Origin: Ferruginibacter sp.
Lineage (GTDB): Bacteria; Bacteroidota; Bacteroidia; Chitinophagales; Chitinophagaceae
Assembly: GCA_018057635.1 (NCBI GenBank)
Contig: JAGPDJ010000150.1
Location: forward strand, 1 to 6,469
Length of the DNA stretch: 6,469 nucleotides
Direction of reading: 5' to 3'
Every line of letters starts with the position of its first letter. Within the stretch, counting starts at the first letter, position 1. The notes beneath the pieces are model-generated. The model was not told the DNA's origin, searched no databases, and worked only from the letters and a program-made list of their open reading frames with translations. Both the position numbers and the translations under genes were made by a program. Of the stretch, positions 1-5,984 are shown piece by piece.

Positions 1-221
1 ATCCCCTTTTTACCAAAAACATGCTTGATGTAAATACCCAAAAACAAGAATTGCGAAATTGCCAGGAACAGGCGGAGCATTTTTTCAATTCCTATATCAT
101 CCTGGTGTTCATTGTGCCAGATAGACCTGATATTTTTTATCCTTTTCTCAATTCCGCCTTTTACAGGTTTATTGTCTACTTCAGGTTTTGCGAGGAATAG
201 TTTTTTGAACAATCGTTTCAT
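1..221 (-). CDS. Unrecognised small membrane-anchored protein, N-terminal part (runs off left edge)
   Basis: An open frame starts at an ATG whose complement is at 219-221 and stays open to the window edge, giving 73 codons and no stop. The protein begins MKRLFKKLFLAKPEV, is rich in Lys and Arg over its first 35 residues, and then has a hydrophobic stretch at about residues 48-65 (MLRLFLAISQFLFLGIYI) followed by basic residues (KHVFGKK). This suggests a short basic cytoplasmic head and one membrane-spanning helix. I recognise no domain or family. A good Bacteroidetes-type promoter lies just upstream on the same strand (240-273), which supports a real gene and this start. It is divergent from the HD-domain gene. 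The total length and function cannot be told from what is visible. Confidence 0.6.
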   Translation of the reverse strand, partial: MKRLFKKLFLAKPEVDNKPVKGGIEKRIKNIRSIWHNEHQDDIGIEKMLRLFLAISQFLFLGIYIKHVFGKKG

Positions 222-239
222 TTCTTATAATGCGGAATA

Positions 240-273
240 CTAAATTACTTAAGGTTAGGCATATTGGCAAAAA
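240..273 (-). promoter_or_regulatory. Candidate Bacteroidetes-type promoter for the left-edge gene
   Basis: On the minus strand, TTTTTG (268-273) is followed after 20 nt by TAATTTAG (240-247). This matches the Bacteroidetes primary sigma pattern TTTG then TAnnTTTG with one mismatch in the second box. Transcription would begin a few bases downstream, leaving a leader of roughly 10-15 nt before the ATG at 221. The match is by eye in AT-rich DNA. Confidence 0.4.
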
Positions 274-299
274 TGAAAATCCTAGAAGTGGTAATATAG

Positions 300-332
300 T
301 TTGTAACAAATAAGTTTTGGTTGTTAGTTTTG
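300..332 (+). promoter_or_regulatory. Candidate Bacteroidetes-type promoter for the HD-domain gene
   Basis: TTTG at 300-303, a 21-nt spacer, then TAGTTTTG at 325-332, an exact fit to TTTG / TAnnTTTG. Transcription is expected to begin near 339, about 25 nt before the ATG at 365. This placement helps choose the gene start, because an in-frame TTG at 317 would lie upstream of the transcript. Confidence 0.5.
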
Positions 333-364
333 CAACTGATTATATAAATAATCACCGGGTATTT

Positions 365-1072
365 ATGAGTGTTAGTAGTTTCAATGTAAAATTGCTGGAA
401 AATAAGATACGGGATTCAAACTGGTGGTCTTTGGCGTCTGCTATGCCCGACAGCCATTACAACGAAACCAGCGGAATTATGCTTACCCATCACCTGGAGG
501 CTGTATATAATAATATTGAAGATATTTTTTCCCGGCCTGAAACTGGTTTTTACAAAGACCTTTTTACGCTGCTGAAAAAAGTTAGAATGAACAAAGAACA
601 AGTGAAGAATGAACTTAAGATCGTTTCATTGCTGCATGATATAGGGAAAACAAAAGAAGACAAGCAGCAGGTAATTCCGCATCCGCTCACCGGCAAACCG
701 GCTCATATGCGCCATGGTATTGTTGGATTGATGGCAACCATGGAAATTATAGGCAATGACCTGATACCTTTCCCCCAACAGCAAAAAAACATCTATCGTA
801 CTGTAGAGCTGCACGATATCTCTTACGGACTGTTCAGGGAATTCAGTGTAACAGGCAATATTCCCCATAAAGACAAACTGCATTATATTGGCAATAAAAT
901 ACATGAAATACCTTCAATAGGATTGCTATACCTGCTTGTATTTAAACTGGCGGATACACATGGGCATGATAATATATCTGATATTATTTGGTTCTACAAT
1001 GTTGCACAGGAAAAGCACTTCAGTCATCTGAATATAAATCTGCCAGTTCCGGAAGAAAAGGATATCCGATAA
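365..1072 (+). CDS. HD-domain phosphohydrolase family protein
   Basis: This 235-residue soluble protein has no signal peptide or membrane segment. The HD signature is clear: a His pair at 42-43 (THHLEAV), the HD doublet H91-D92 in LLHDIGK, H117 in MRHGIVG, H150 in VELHD, and D197 in FKLADTHG. HD-fold enzymes are metal-dependent phosphohydrolases acting on nucleotides or cyclic nucleotides. The H...HD...H...H...D order resembles members that bind two metals (for example YqeK or HD-GYP types) more than the minimal four-ligand kind. There is no GYP motif and no nucleotidyltransferase or kinase domain attached, so the substrate is unknown. The frame also opens at a TTG at 317, but that codon lies within the predicted promoter, so I chose ATG 365. 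The gene appears to be transcribed alone; the next gene downstream is about 260 bp away, beyond a palindromic repeat. Confidence 0.85.
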   Translation: MSVSSFNVKLLENKIRDSNWWSLASAMPDSHYNETSGIMLTHHLEAVYNNIEDIFSRPETGFYKDLFTLLKKVRMNKEQVKNELKIVSLLHDIGKTKEDKQQVIPHPLTGKPAHMRHGIVGLMATMEIIGNDLIPFPQQQKNIYRTVELHDISYGLFREFSVTGNIPHKDKLHYIGNKIHEIPSIGLLYLLVFKLADTHGHDNISDIIWFYNVAQEKHFSHLNINLPVPEEKDIR

Positions 1073-1095
1073 AGAGCAGGTTCTTTATTTATCGG
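1066..1095 (+). terminator. Hairpin at the end of the HD-domain gene (weak terminator or 3' stabiliser)
   Basis: CCGATAAA (1066-1073) and TTTATCGG (1088-1095) are perfect 8-bp inverted repeats around a 14-nt loop; the stop codon TAA at 1070-1072 lies in the left arm. A competing inner pairing (AAAGA with TCTTT) is also possible. No T-run follows, so it is not a classic intrinsic terminator. It may protect the 3' end or be chance. Confidence 0.3.
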
Positions 1096-1156
1096 GAACA
1101 TTCACAACAGAATATAGCATTTTGTGCAATAAATTAATTTGAGTTTACTATAAGCC

Positions 1157-1231
1157 CGTCATTGCGAGGAACGAAGCAATCTTGATTACAAGTAATACAC
1201 AGTATAGATTGCTTCGTTCCTCGCAATGACG
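1157..1231. repeat. Palindromic intergenic repeat (CGTCATTGCGAGG... type) with 26-nt perfect arms
   Basis: The left arm (1157-1182, starting CGTCATTGCGAGGAACG) is perfectly complementary to the right arm (1206-1231, ending CCTCGCAATGACG). The 23-nt spacer (1183-1205) can itself form a small stem, ATTAC (1185-1189) with GTAAT (1192-1196). I recognise the arm sequence as a dispersed intergenic palindrome seen in many bacterial genomes, including Bacteroidetes; this is from memory and not searched. It carries no gene. As RNA it would form a very stable hairpin between the HD gene and the oxidoreductase operon and could block read-through or protect the upstream message. No target-site duplication is evident at the ends. 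Confidence 0.85.
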
Positions 1232-1330
1232 ATAATTAAATTTAAAACACTACTTATTTTATTTGCTTTTTCTGTAATGCAATTAATTCCGTAACTTTTA
1301 TTTCTGTTTTATACACTTTAATTTATTTGT

Positions 1331-1795
1331 ATGCCAACTTTCAACCTGAACATTAACAATAAAAAATATACTGTTGATGCCGAAGCAGAAATGCCATTGT
1401 TGTGGGTGCTTCGCGACCTGCTTGATCTCACCGGAACAAAATATGGTTGTGGTGTTGCCAGTTGCGGAGCCTGTACTGTAATGATTGACGGTAAAGCAGT
1501 GTTATCCTGCCAGCGAAATGTTGGAACATGTGTAAATAAAAATATTACAACCATTGAGGGGCTTTCTGAAGACGGATCTCATCCTGTTCAAAAGGCCTGG
1601 CAAAAAGCGGGAGTGCCTCAATGCGGATATTGCCAACCCGGCCAAATGATGGCAGCGGCAGCATTGCTTTCAAAAAACAAGAATCCTTCTGATGATACCA
1701 TCAGTTCGGCCATGAAGAATAATTTATGCCGATGTGGTACATATCACAGGATTAAAAAAGCCATACACATAGCCATTGAGGAAATAAATAAATAG
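1331..1795 (+). CDS. iorA: [2Fe-2S] subunit of a molybdenum hydroxylase (isoquinoline 1-oxidoreductase alpha-like)
   Basis: This 154-residue protein has the usual length for the small subunit of the xanthine dehydrogenase/IorA family. The N-terminal plant-type ferredoxin domain carries the first cluster on C40, C45, C48 and C60 ([10 protein letters not shown]...SC). The C-terminal helical domain carries the second on C98, C101, C133 and C135 (QCGYCQPGQ...LCRCGTY), and Q97 is the residue that usually contacts the pterin cofactor. It carries electrons from the molybdenum centre of the large subunit to an outside acceptor. It has no signal peptide; if the complex is exported, it must travel folded with the partner, which has a Tat signal. 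The large-subunit gene follows after 19 nt, so the two are almost surely one operon. Family membership is certain; the symbol is by family resemblance and the true substrate could be an aldehyde or an N-heterocycle. Confidence 0.93.
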   Translation: MPTFNLNINNKKYTVDAEAEMPLLWVLRDLLDLTGTKYGCGVASCGACTVMIDGKAVLSCQRNVGTCVNKNITTIEGLSEDGSHPVQKAWQKAGVPQCGYCQPGQMMAAAALLSKNKNPSDDTISSAMKNNLCRCGTYHRIKKAIHIAIEEINK

Positions 1796-1814
1796 CCAAT
1801 CTCAACAAGATAAT

Positions 1815-4022
1815 ATGAAAAAAGTAACAATAGACCGCCGTCGTTTTATAAAAATAACATCACTTTCATCTGGAGGGCTTGTTATTGGTTTTATGTTGAA
1901 TGGTTTTCCCGCACTGGCTACAGCCCCGGCGGAGTGTGAATTCTTTCAACCAAATGCGTATTTAAAAATTGATAAGAAAGGGAAGGTAACTGTATATGTT
2001 GCCAAACAGGAATCCGGCCAGGGTGTTGATACAGCATTGCCCATGATTGTGGCGGAAGAACTGGATGTTGATTTTAAAGATGTAAAAGCAGCGATAGCTC
2101 CATATGGTACTTTAAGTGAAGGTGCGCATGATACGGGTGGCAGCCAGAGTGTGCTGGATATGTACATCAAATTGAGGAACGCCGGTGCGGTTGCCAAAGC
2201 AATGATCATTAGTGCAGCTGCAGCTGTTTGGAAAATTAAGCCCTCATCCTGTGCAGCAGATAATGGAGAGGTGGTGAACACAATAACTATGCAGCGTATC
2301 AAATACGGAGAGCTGGTTTGTGAGGCAGCCAAACTTCCGGTACCTAAAGAAGTGACCCTGAAAAGCCCAAAAGATTTTAAGCTTATCGGGAAATCTGAAA
2401 AGCGCTCGGGATTAAAAGATATGCTGACGGGGAAGACAAAATACAGCCTTGACCTGAAAACAACAGGCATGTTGTATGCTGTTGCTGCCCGTTGTCCGGT
2501 AATGGGCGGATCATTGGTAAGTGTAGATGATGCTGCAACTAAAAAAGTGCCCGGGGTTTTAAAAGTAGTCAGTTATAAAGGAACAGGAGCGCCCATGCAT
2601 GTTCGTGCAGGCGTGGCCGTTATCGCTACAAACACCTGGGCAGCTATTAAGGGAAAAGAGTTGCTGAATATAACCTGGGATGAAGGCAAAAGAAACACCG
2701 ACAGCACCGAACAGCTTTTTAAAACTTTTGAAGAAAAAGCAAAACAAAAGCCGCAGTTTGAAGTTTTAAATAAAGGAGATGTGTCGGCATATACAGGCAA
2801 GAATGAAATTGTTGCTGCTTATGCAGAACCCTTTCTTGCACACGCCGCTATTGAGCCTGTTAATTTTACAGCATCCGTAAAAGGAGATACATGTGAATTG
2901 TGGGGTGGCTTGCAAATACCCGACTGGGCGGTGAATACGATTGCTGCCGATTGCGGGATAAAAAAGGAGAACATTAAATTAAACCTTGCGTTAATGGGTG
3001 GCTCTTTTGGCCGGCGGATACATTTTGATTTTGCCATAGAATCTGTGAAAATTGCCCAGCAAACAGATAAGCCGGTGCAGTTGCTCTGGGAAAGAACGGA
3101 TGATACCATGTTTTCGCCATACCGGCCGGCAAACTATCATCAATTGAAAGCTTCCTTAGATGAAAAAGGGAATTTGGTATCCTGGCAGCACCATGTATTG
3201 GGTACGCCTATTGCGTATATGACAGAAGGCCCCGAAAGCAAAAGTGCCCCGGAGATGGAAGGGGCAGACCGCAGCTTTTATTACAATATTCCCAATGTGC
3301 GTAACGGTTATACCCCGGTTGATTTTAATATAAACAGGGGGTGGCTGCGTTCGGTGGATATTTGTGTGAACACTTTCCCCATTGAAAGTTTTATTGATGA
3401 GATAGCGCAGAAGCTGAATAAAGACCCCTTAAACTTTCGGTTATCATTACTCGAAAACAGACCCGATTTTAAAACAGGCGATAAACCCGGTTCCATGACG
3501 CAGTCGCCGGCACGTATAGCTGCAGTTTTAAAACTGGCCGCACAAAAAATAGGCTGGACAGAAACCCGGAAACCAAATCATTTTATTGGCCTGGCAACAC
3601 ATTCATTCATTTTTGCAAAAGCGTACGCAGCACACGCGATAGAAATAGAATTGCTTGCCCCTAAAAAATTCAGGATTACAAGGGTTGTTGCAGCCATTGA
3701 TTGTGGTTTGGTGATAAATCCAGACGGCCTGCTTAATCAAATGGAGGGCGGACTGGCATTTGCATTATCACAGACCCTCAAAGGAGAAATAACGGTAAAG
3801 AATAGTCGCGTATTGCAGGACGGGTATTTCGGCTATGAGTTATTGCAATATGATGAAATGCCACCTGTATCGGTTCATATTGTTGAAAGTTCAGAAGAGC
3901 CCGGCGGTGTTGGCGAAGTTGGCTTGTCTACCGTTGCACCGGCACTGTGTAATGCACTGGCTGCTGCAGGTTACAGACCAAGAAGTTTACCAATCAGCAA
4001 TGAAGGATTTAGCTGGATTTAA
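1815..4022 (+). CDS. iorB: Molybdopterin-binding subunit of a Tat-exported molybdenum hydroxylase (isoquinoline 1-oxidoreductase beta-like)
   Basis: This 735-residue catalytic subunit is near full family length. A twin-arginine signal opens the protein (D7-R8-R9-R10-F11-I12-K13), followed by a hydrophobic stretch and a likely cleavage site after ALA at 33-35. Family landmarks follow in order: ESGQG (66-70), TGGSQSV (107-113), the small alpha/beta domain from about 190 to 290, AEPFLAHAAIEP (337-348), the molybdopterin-contacting GGSFGRR (395-401), and PGGVGEVG near the C-terminus with E701 as the expected catalytic base. Known relatives hydroxylate N-heterocycles such as isoquinoline, or oxidise aldehydes, using water as the oxygen source. 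The substrate here cannot be read from sequence. The gene follows the [2Fe-2S] subunit by 19 nt. No FAD subunit, cytochrome c partner or XdhC/MocA-type maturation gene is adjacent, so the electron acceptor and cofactor insertion must come from elsewhere. A strong hairpin follows the stop. Confidence 0.93.
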   Translation: MKKVTIDRRRFIKITSLSSGGLVIGFMLNGFPALATAPAECEFFQPNAYLKIDKKGKVTVYVAKQESGQGVDTALPMIVAEELDVDFKDVKAAIAPYGTLSEGAHDTGGSQSVLDMYIKLRNAGAVAKAMIISAAAAVWKIKPSSCAADNGEVVNTITMQRIKYGELVCEAAKLPVPKEVTLKSPKDFKLIGKSEKRSGLKDMLTGKTKYSLDLKTTGMLYAVAARCPVMGGSLVSVDDAATKKVPGVLKVVSYKGTGAPMHVRAGVAVIATNTWAAIKGKELLNITWDEGKRNTDSTEQLFKTFEEKAKQKPQFEVLNKGDVSAYTGKNEIVAAYAEPFLAHAAIEPVNFTASVKGDTCELWGGLQIPDWAVNTIAADCGIKKENIKLNLALMGGSFGRRIHFDFAIESVKIAQQTDKPVQLLWERTDDTMFSPYRPANYHQLKASLDEKGNLVSWQHHVLGTPIAYMTEGPESKSAPEMEGADRSFYYNIPNVRNGYTPVDFNINRGWLRSVDICVNTFPIESFIDEIAQKLNKDPLNFRLSLLENRPDFKTGDKPGSMTQSPARIAAVLKLAAQKIGWTETRKPNHFIGLATHSFIFAKAYAAHAIEIELLAPKKFRITRVVAAIDCGLVINPDGLLNQMEGGLAFALSQTLKGEITVKNSRVLQDGYFGYELLQYDEMPPVSVHIVESSEEPGGVGEVGLSTVAPALCNALAAAGYRPRSLPISNEGFSWI

Positions 4023-4049
4023 TTTCTATTATTATTTATATAGAATTAT

Positions 4050-4089
4050 AAAAGCCCAATAGTTTTTTACATAAATCTAATGGGCTTTT
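4050..4089. terminator. Bidirectional intrinsic terminator between convergent genes
   Basis: AAAAGCCCAATAG (4050-4062) pairs with CTAATGGGCTTTT (4077-4089) with a single A-A mismatch, around a 14-nt loop. The GC core (GCCC/GGGC) is flanked by A and T runs on both sides, so it can end transcription from the oxidoreductase operon (stop at 4022) and from the convergent barrel gene (stop at 4112). Confidence 0.8.
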
Positions 4090-4111
4090 TATTGCAATGC
4101 AAAGATTATGA

Positions 4112-4813
4112 TCAATGCATAAAACGAGGTATGCTGTTAATTACAAGCGATACATTGAAACGGCTCAGGCCATCAACTGGCGCATTACCCAACACCTGGT
4201 TGTCGCTGCTTTTCCATGACCTGTCTTTAAAGCTGCCTGTATATCCGGCCTTTATTCCAACTGAGCTGCCTTGCTTATTTGCCTTTACATTAAAACCAAG
4301 CCCGAGGTTATAGGTAAAAAATGAATTTTTGAAAACAACCGGGCGGATATTGTTTTGTACGTTTCCTGAAGTGAGGACATCGTTAAAATTTACCCCGGAA
4401 TTGTCTTTATAGAAACGGGCCTGGTATCCTTCAGCACCGATGCCAACCATTGGGTAAAGCATGAATTTATCGCCTGGTATCACATCATAACCCAGGTTTA
4501 TTTCACCGCCTAATGTGCGCAACGCACTGCTTTTTTTATCGCGGTCGCCACTCATACTGCTACCCACAGTGACATTTAAACCCGAAACAAAATTCTTATG
4601 TACATTCATTGAGCCAAGGCTGATGATACCCATATAATCTCTCAAGGTTTTGTACTGTGGTAAATTTGCAATGCGGCTGTTAAGACCGTCGAACGATTGA
4701 AAACTAATGCCGATTCCGCGGCTCATCAGCTGGCCTTTAGGTGGTTTGTTACTGCTCTGTGCAGCAACCGACAGTGAGAATGCAGTTAACAGAAATAATA
4801 ATGAGATTTTCAT
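4112..4813 (-). CDS. Predicted outer-membrane beta-barrel protein
   Basis: This 233-residue protein has a clear Sec signal peptide: M-K-I, a hydrophobic run at 5-16, and a likely cut between A18 and Q19. The mature part has alternating, glycine- and aromatic-rich segments typical of transmembrane beta strands, at roughly 32-40, 60-70, 77-88, 101-111, 117-135, 158-177 (SFFTYNLGLGFNV), 184-194 (VGIKAGYTGSF) and 217-228. This is about the number needed for a small eight-stranded barrel. The protein does not end in the terminal aromatic residue common in large porins (it ends PRFMH). Small barrels of this type are abundant in Bacteroidetes and mostly have no known job. It is transcribed alone, towards the oxidoreductase operon, with its own promoter at 4837-4864. 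I cannot assign a specific family or ligand. Confidence 0.8.
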   Translation of the reverse strand: MKISLLFLLTAFSLSVAAQSSNKPPKGQLMSRGIGISFQSFDGLNSRIANLPQYKTLRDYMGIISLGSMNVHKNFVSGLNVTVGSSMSGDRDKKSSALRTLGGEINLGYDVIPGDKFMLYPMVGIGAEGYQARFYKDNSGVNFNDVLTSGNVQNNIRPVVFKNSFFTYNLGLGFNVKANKQGSSVGIKAGYTGSFKDRSWKSSDNQVLGNAPVDGLSRFNVSLVINSIPRFMH

Positions 4814-4836
4814 ATTGTATAATTTTTTTTATCTAA

Positions 4837-4864
4837 CAAACTTATTTCAATAAGGTTTGATCAA
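4837..4864 (-). promoter_or_regulatory. Candidate Bacteroidetes-type promoter for the barrel gene
   Basis: On the minus strand, TTG (4862-4864), a 17-nt spacer, then TAAGTTTG (4837-4844), an exact TAnnTTTG box. The transcript would start near 4830, leaving an A/T-rich leader of about 17 nt before the ATG at 4813, with no Shine-Dalgarno, as is usual in this phylum. Confidence 0.5.
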
Positions 4865-4900
4865 TTTGCATTTTATGATTTCATTAATATTTTACAAGCC

Positions 4901-4936
4901 ATCAATTGATAATGCATATCAATTAGTATATTGATA
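4901..4936. promoter_or_regulatory. Cluster of ATCAAT/ATTGAT dyads in the divergent intergenic region (possible operator)
   Basis: ATCAATTGAT (4901-4910) is a perfect 10-bp palindrome. Close by, TATCAAT (4917-4923) and ATTGATA (4930-4936) form an inverted repeat with a 6-nt gap. A related palindrome, TTGATCAA (4857-4864), overlaps the upstream box of the barrel-gene promoter. The sites lie between the divergent barrel and DUF72 genes and could bind a dimeric regulator. The region is very AT-rich, so chance is a real alternative. Confidence 0.25.
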
Positions 4937-4974
4937 ATAATTACAACGTTTAAGTACATTAAAAAAGGGCAGCA

Positions 4975-5799
4975 ATGCATAACGGAATGATTTCATATGA
5001 GGGATTAACAGAACAGGACTTTAGTCTACCTGAATTACCACAACCTTACTTGCCGGGAAGCAGGAATAGAAACCCCTTGCTTTATCTCGGGTATTCTGTA
5101 TTGGAAGAAAAGGCAGGAGTAATAACATTACCTGTAAATATGCAGGTTTATTCAAAACAGTTTAATGCATGCGAACTGGGCGCAAGTTTTGAAGAAATCC
5201 TTTCGGAAGAAAAGATCAGGAAATTATATAAATCTGTTGATGTAACAGATTTTAAATTCTGCCCGTTGTTTTATAAAGGGATCACCCATGTTGGTAAAAT
5301 AGACAGCCCCAAACTGGGATTATCATCAGATTTTATAACCCGGATGAAATCGTTTGGTGATCGGCTTGGCAGTTCGTTATTGCAATTACCGGAAAGCTGT
5401 TCCCTGGAAAACAAAGATGGATTATTCCGTTACCTCCAGGCGTTGCCGGTCCTGCTTGACGTTTCTGTTGAATTTACAAATATGGATTGGTTTATTAACC
5501 CTGAACAGTTTGGTTTGGTAGTAGAAAAGATGCATCAATTAAACAAAGGGCTGGTAATATCAGATTCGCCGGGCAGGCGCGAAGCTGTACACATGCAACT
5601 TTCAAACGCAACCGCATTTATCAGGTTTTATGGCGAAGGGTGGAATGAACTCGACCTGCACCGCATCAGCCAATGGAAAAAGCAACTGCAATCGTGGTAC
5701 CTGCAGGGCCTTGAAAAATGTTATTTCTTCTTACATATTCAGAACAAGGAAGGCCAGGAAGATTTTATAAACTATGTACAGGAAGAGCTAAAATTCTAA
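4975..5799 (+). CDS. DUF72 (YecE-like) family protein, divergent
   Basis: This 274-residue soluble protein has no signal peptide. Landmarks of the DUF72/YecE family, a TIM-barrel-like fold of unknown biochemical role, are visible: FNACELGASF (63-72), matching the family's 'FN-x-x-E-x-x-x-x-F' strand; FKFCPLFYKGITH (93-105); LGSSLLQLPES (131-141); VEFTNMDWF (165-173); LVISDSPGRR (193-202); AFIRFYG (214-220); and a C-terminal stretch with WKKQLQSWYLQGLEKCYFFLHIQNKEG (234-260). The usual N-terminal Gly-Thr-Ser-Gly-Trp motif is not seen; a diverged LYLGYS (36-41) may stand in its place, and about 35 extra residues precede it. ATG 4975 is the first start; M5 is an alternative. The gene stands alone, divergent from the barrel gene. 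Family placement is by motif reading only. Confidence 0.75.
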   Translation: MHNGMISYEGLTEQDFSLPELPQPYLPGSRNRNPLLYLGYSVLEEKAGVITLPVNMQVYSKQFNACELGASFEEILSEEKIRKLYKSVDVTDFKFCPLFYKGITHVGKIDSPKLGLSSDFITRMKSFGDRLGSSLLQLPESCSLENKDGLFRYLQALPVLLDVSVEFTNMDWFINPEQFGLVVEKMHQLNKGLVISDSPGRREAVHMQLSNATAFIRFYGEGWNELDLHRISQWKKQLQSWYLQGLEKCYFFLHIQNKEGQEDFINYVQEELKF

Positions 5800-5930
5800 C
5801 TGGTTGATCATAGATTTATTGTCATAAAAGGAAACATATTTTTCTTTTACTGTGAGTGTTGCATAACAAACATATCGTAAGCATTTTCAGTTTTATTATA
5901 AAACCGGGAAGCATCTATATGTAAATACTC

Positions 5931-5961
5931 TTTCACACTGTTCGGTAAAAAGCTAATTTTA
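5931..5961 (+). promoter_or_regulatory. Weak candidate promoter for the response-regulator gene
   Basis: TTTC (5931-5934), a 19-nt spacer, then TAATTTTA (5954-5961), with one mismatch to each Bacteroidetes box. The expected start near 5968 gives a leader of about 17 nt before the TTG codon at 5985, similar to the other promoters here. The rest of the 185-bp gap after the DUF72 gene shows no open frame; only a weak AT-rich stem (5825-5849) is visible. Confidence 0.3.
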
Positions 5962-5984
5962 CAAGGTAAATAAAAAAGAATCAG

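Noticed and set aside
317..364. N-terminal extension of the HD protein from a TTG codon at 317
   Set aside because: It overlaps a strong promoter match (300-332) whose start point would be near 339, and the ATG at 365 gives a normal-looking N-terminus.
1271..1306. Possible promoter for the oxidoreductase operon (TCTG-N17-TAACTTTT, or TATTTCTG at 1299)
   Set aside because: Each option has mismatches or poor spacing, and the region is so AT-rich that such partial matches are expected by chance. A promoter must exist nearby, but I cannot place it.
1946..2470. Long minus-strand open frame inside the molybdopterin-binding subunit gene
   Set aside because: It lies wholly opposite a gene with unmistakable family motifs, and its translation shows no recognisable domain, so it is a shadow frame.
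3835..4313. Short plus-strand open frames at the end of the large-subunit gene and opposite the barrel gene
   Set aside because: They overlap well-supported genes in other frames and cross the terminator hairpin, and they have no motif of their own.
5825..5849. AT-rich stem after the DUF72 gene (TAAAAGGAAA with TTTTTCTTTTA) as a terminator
   Set aside because: It has only one G-C pair and one G-T pair, so the stem is too weak to call, although it sits in the right place.
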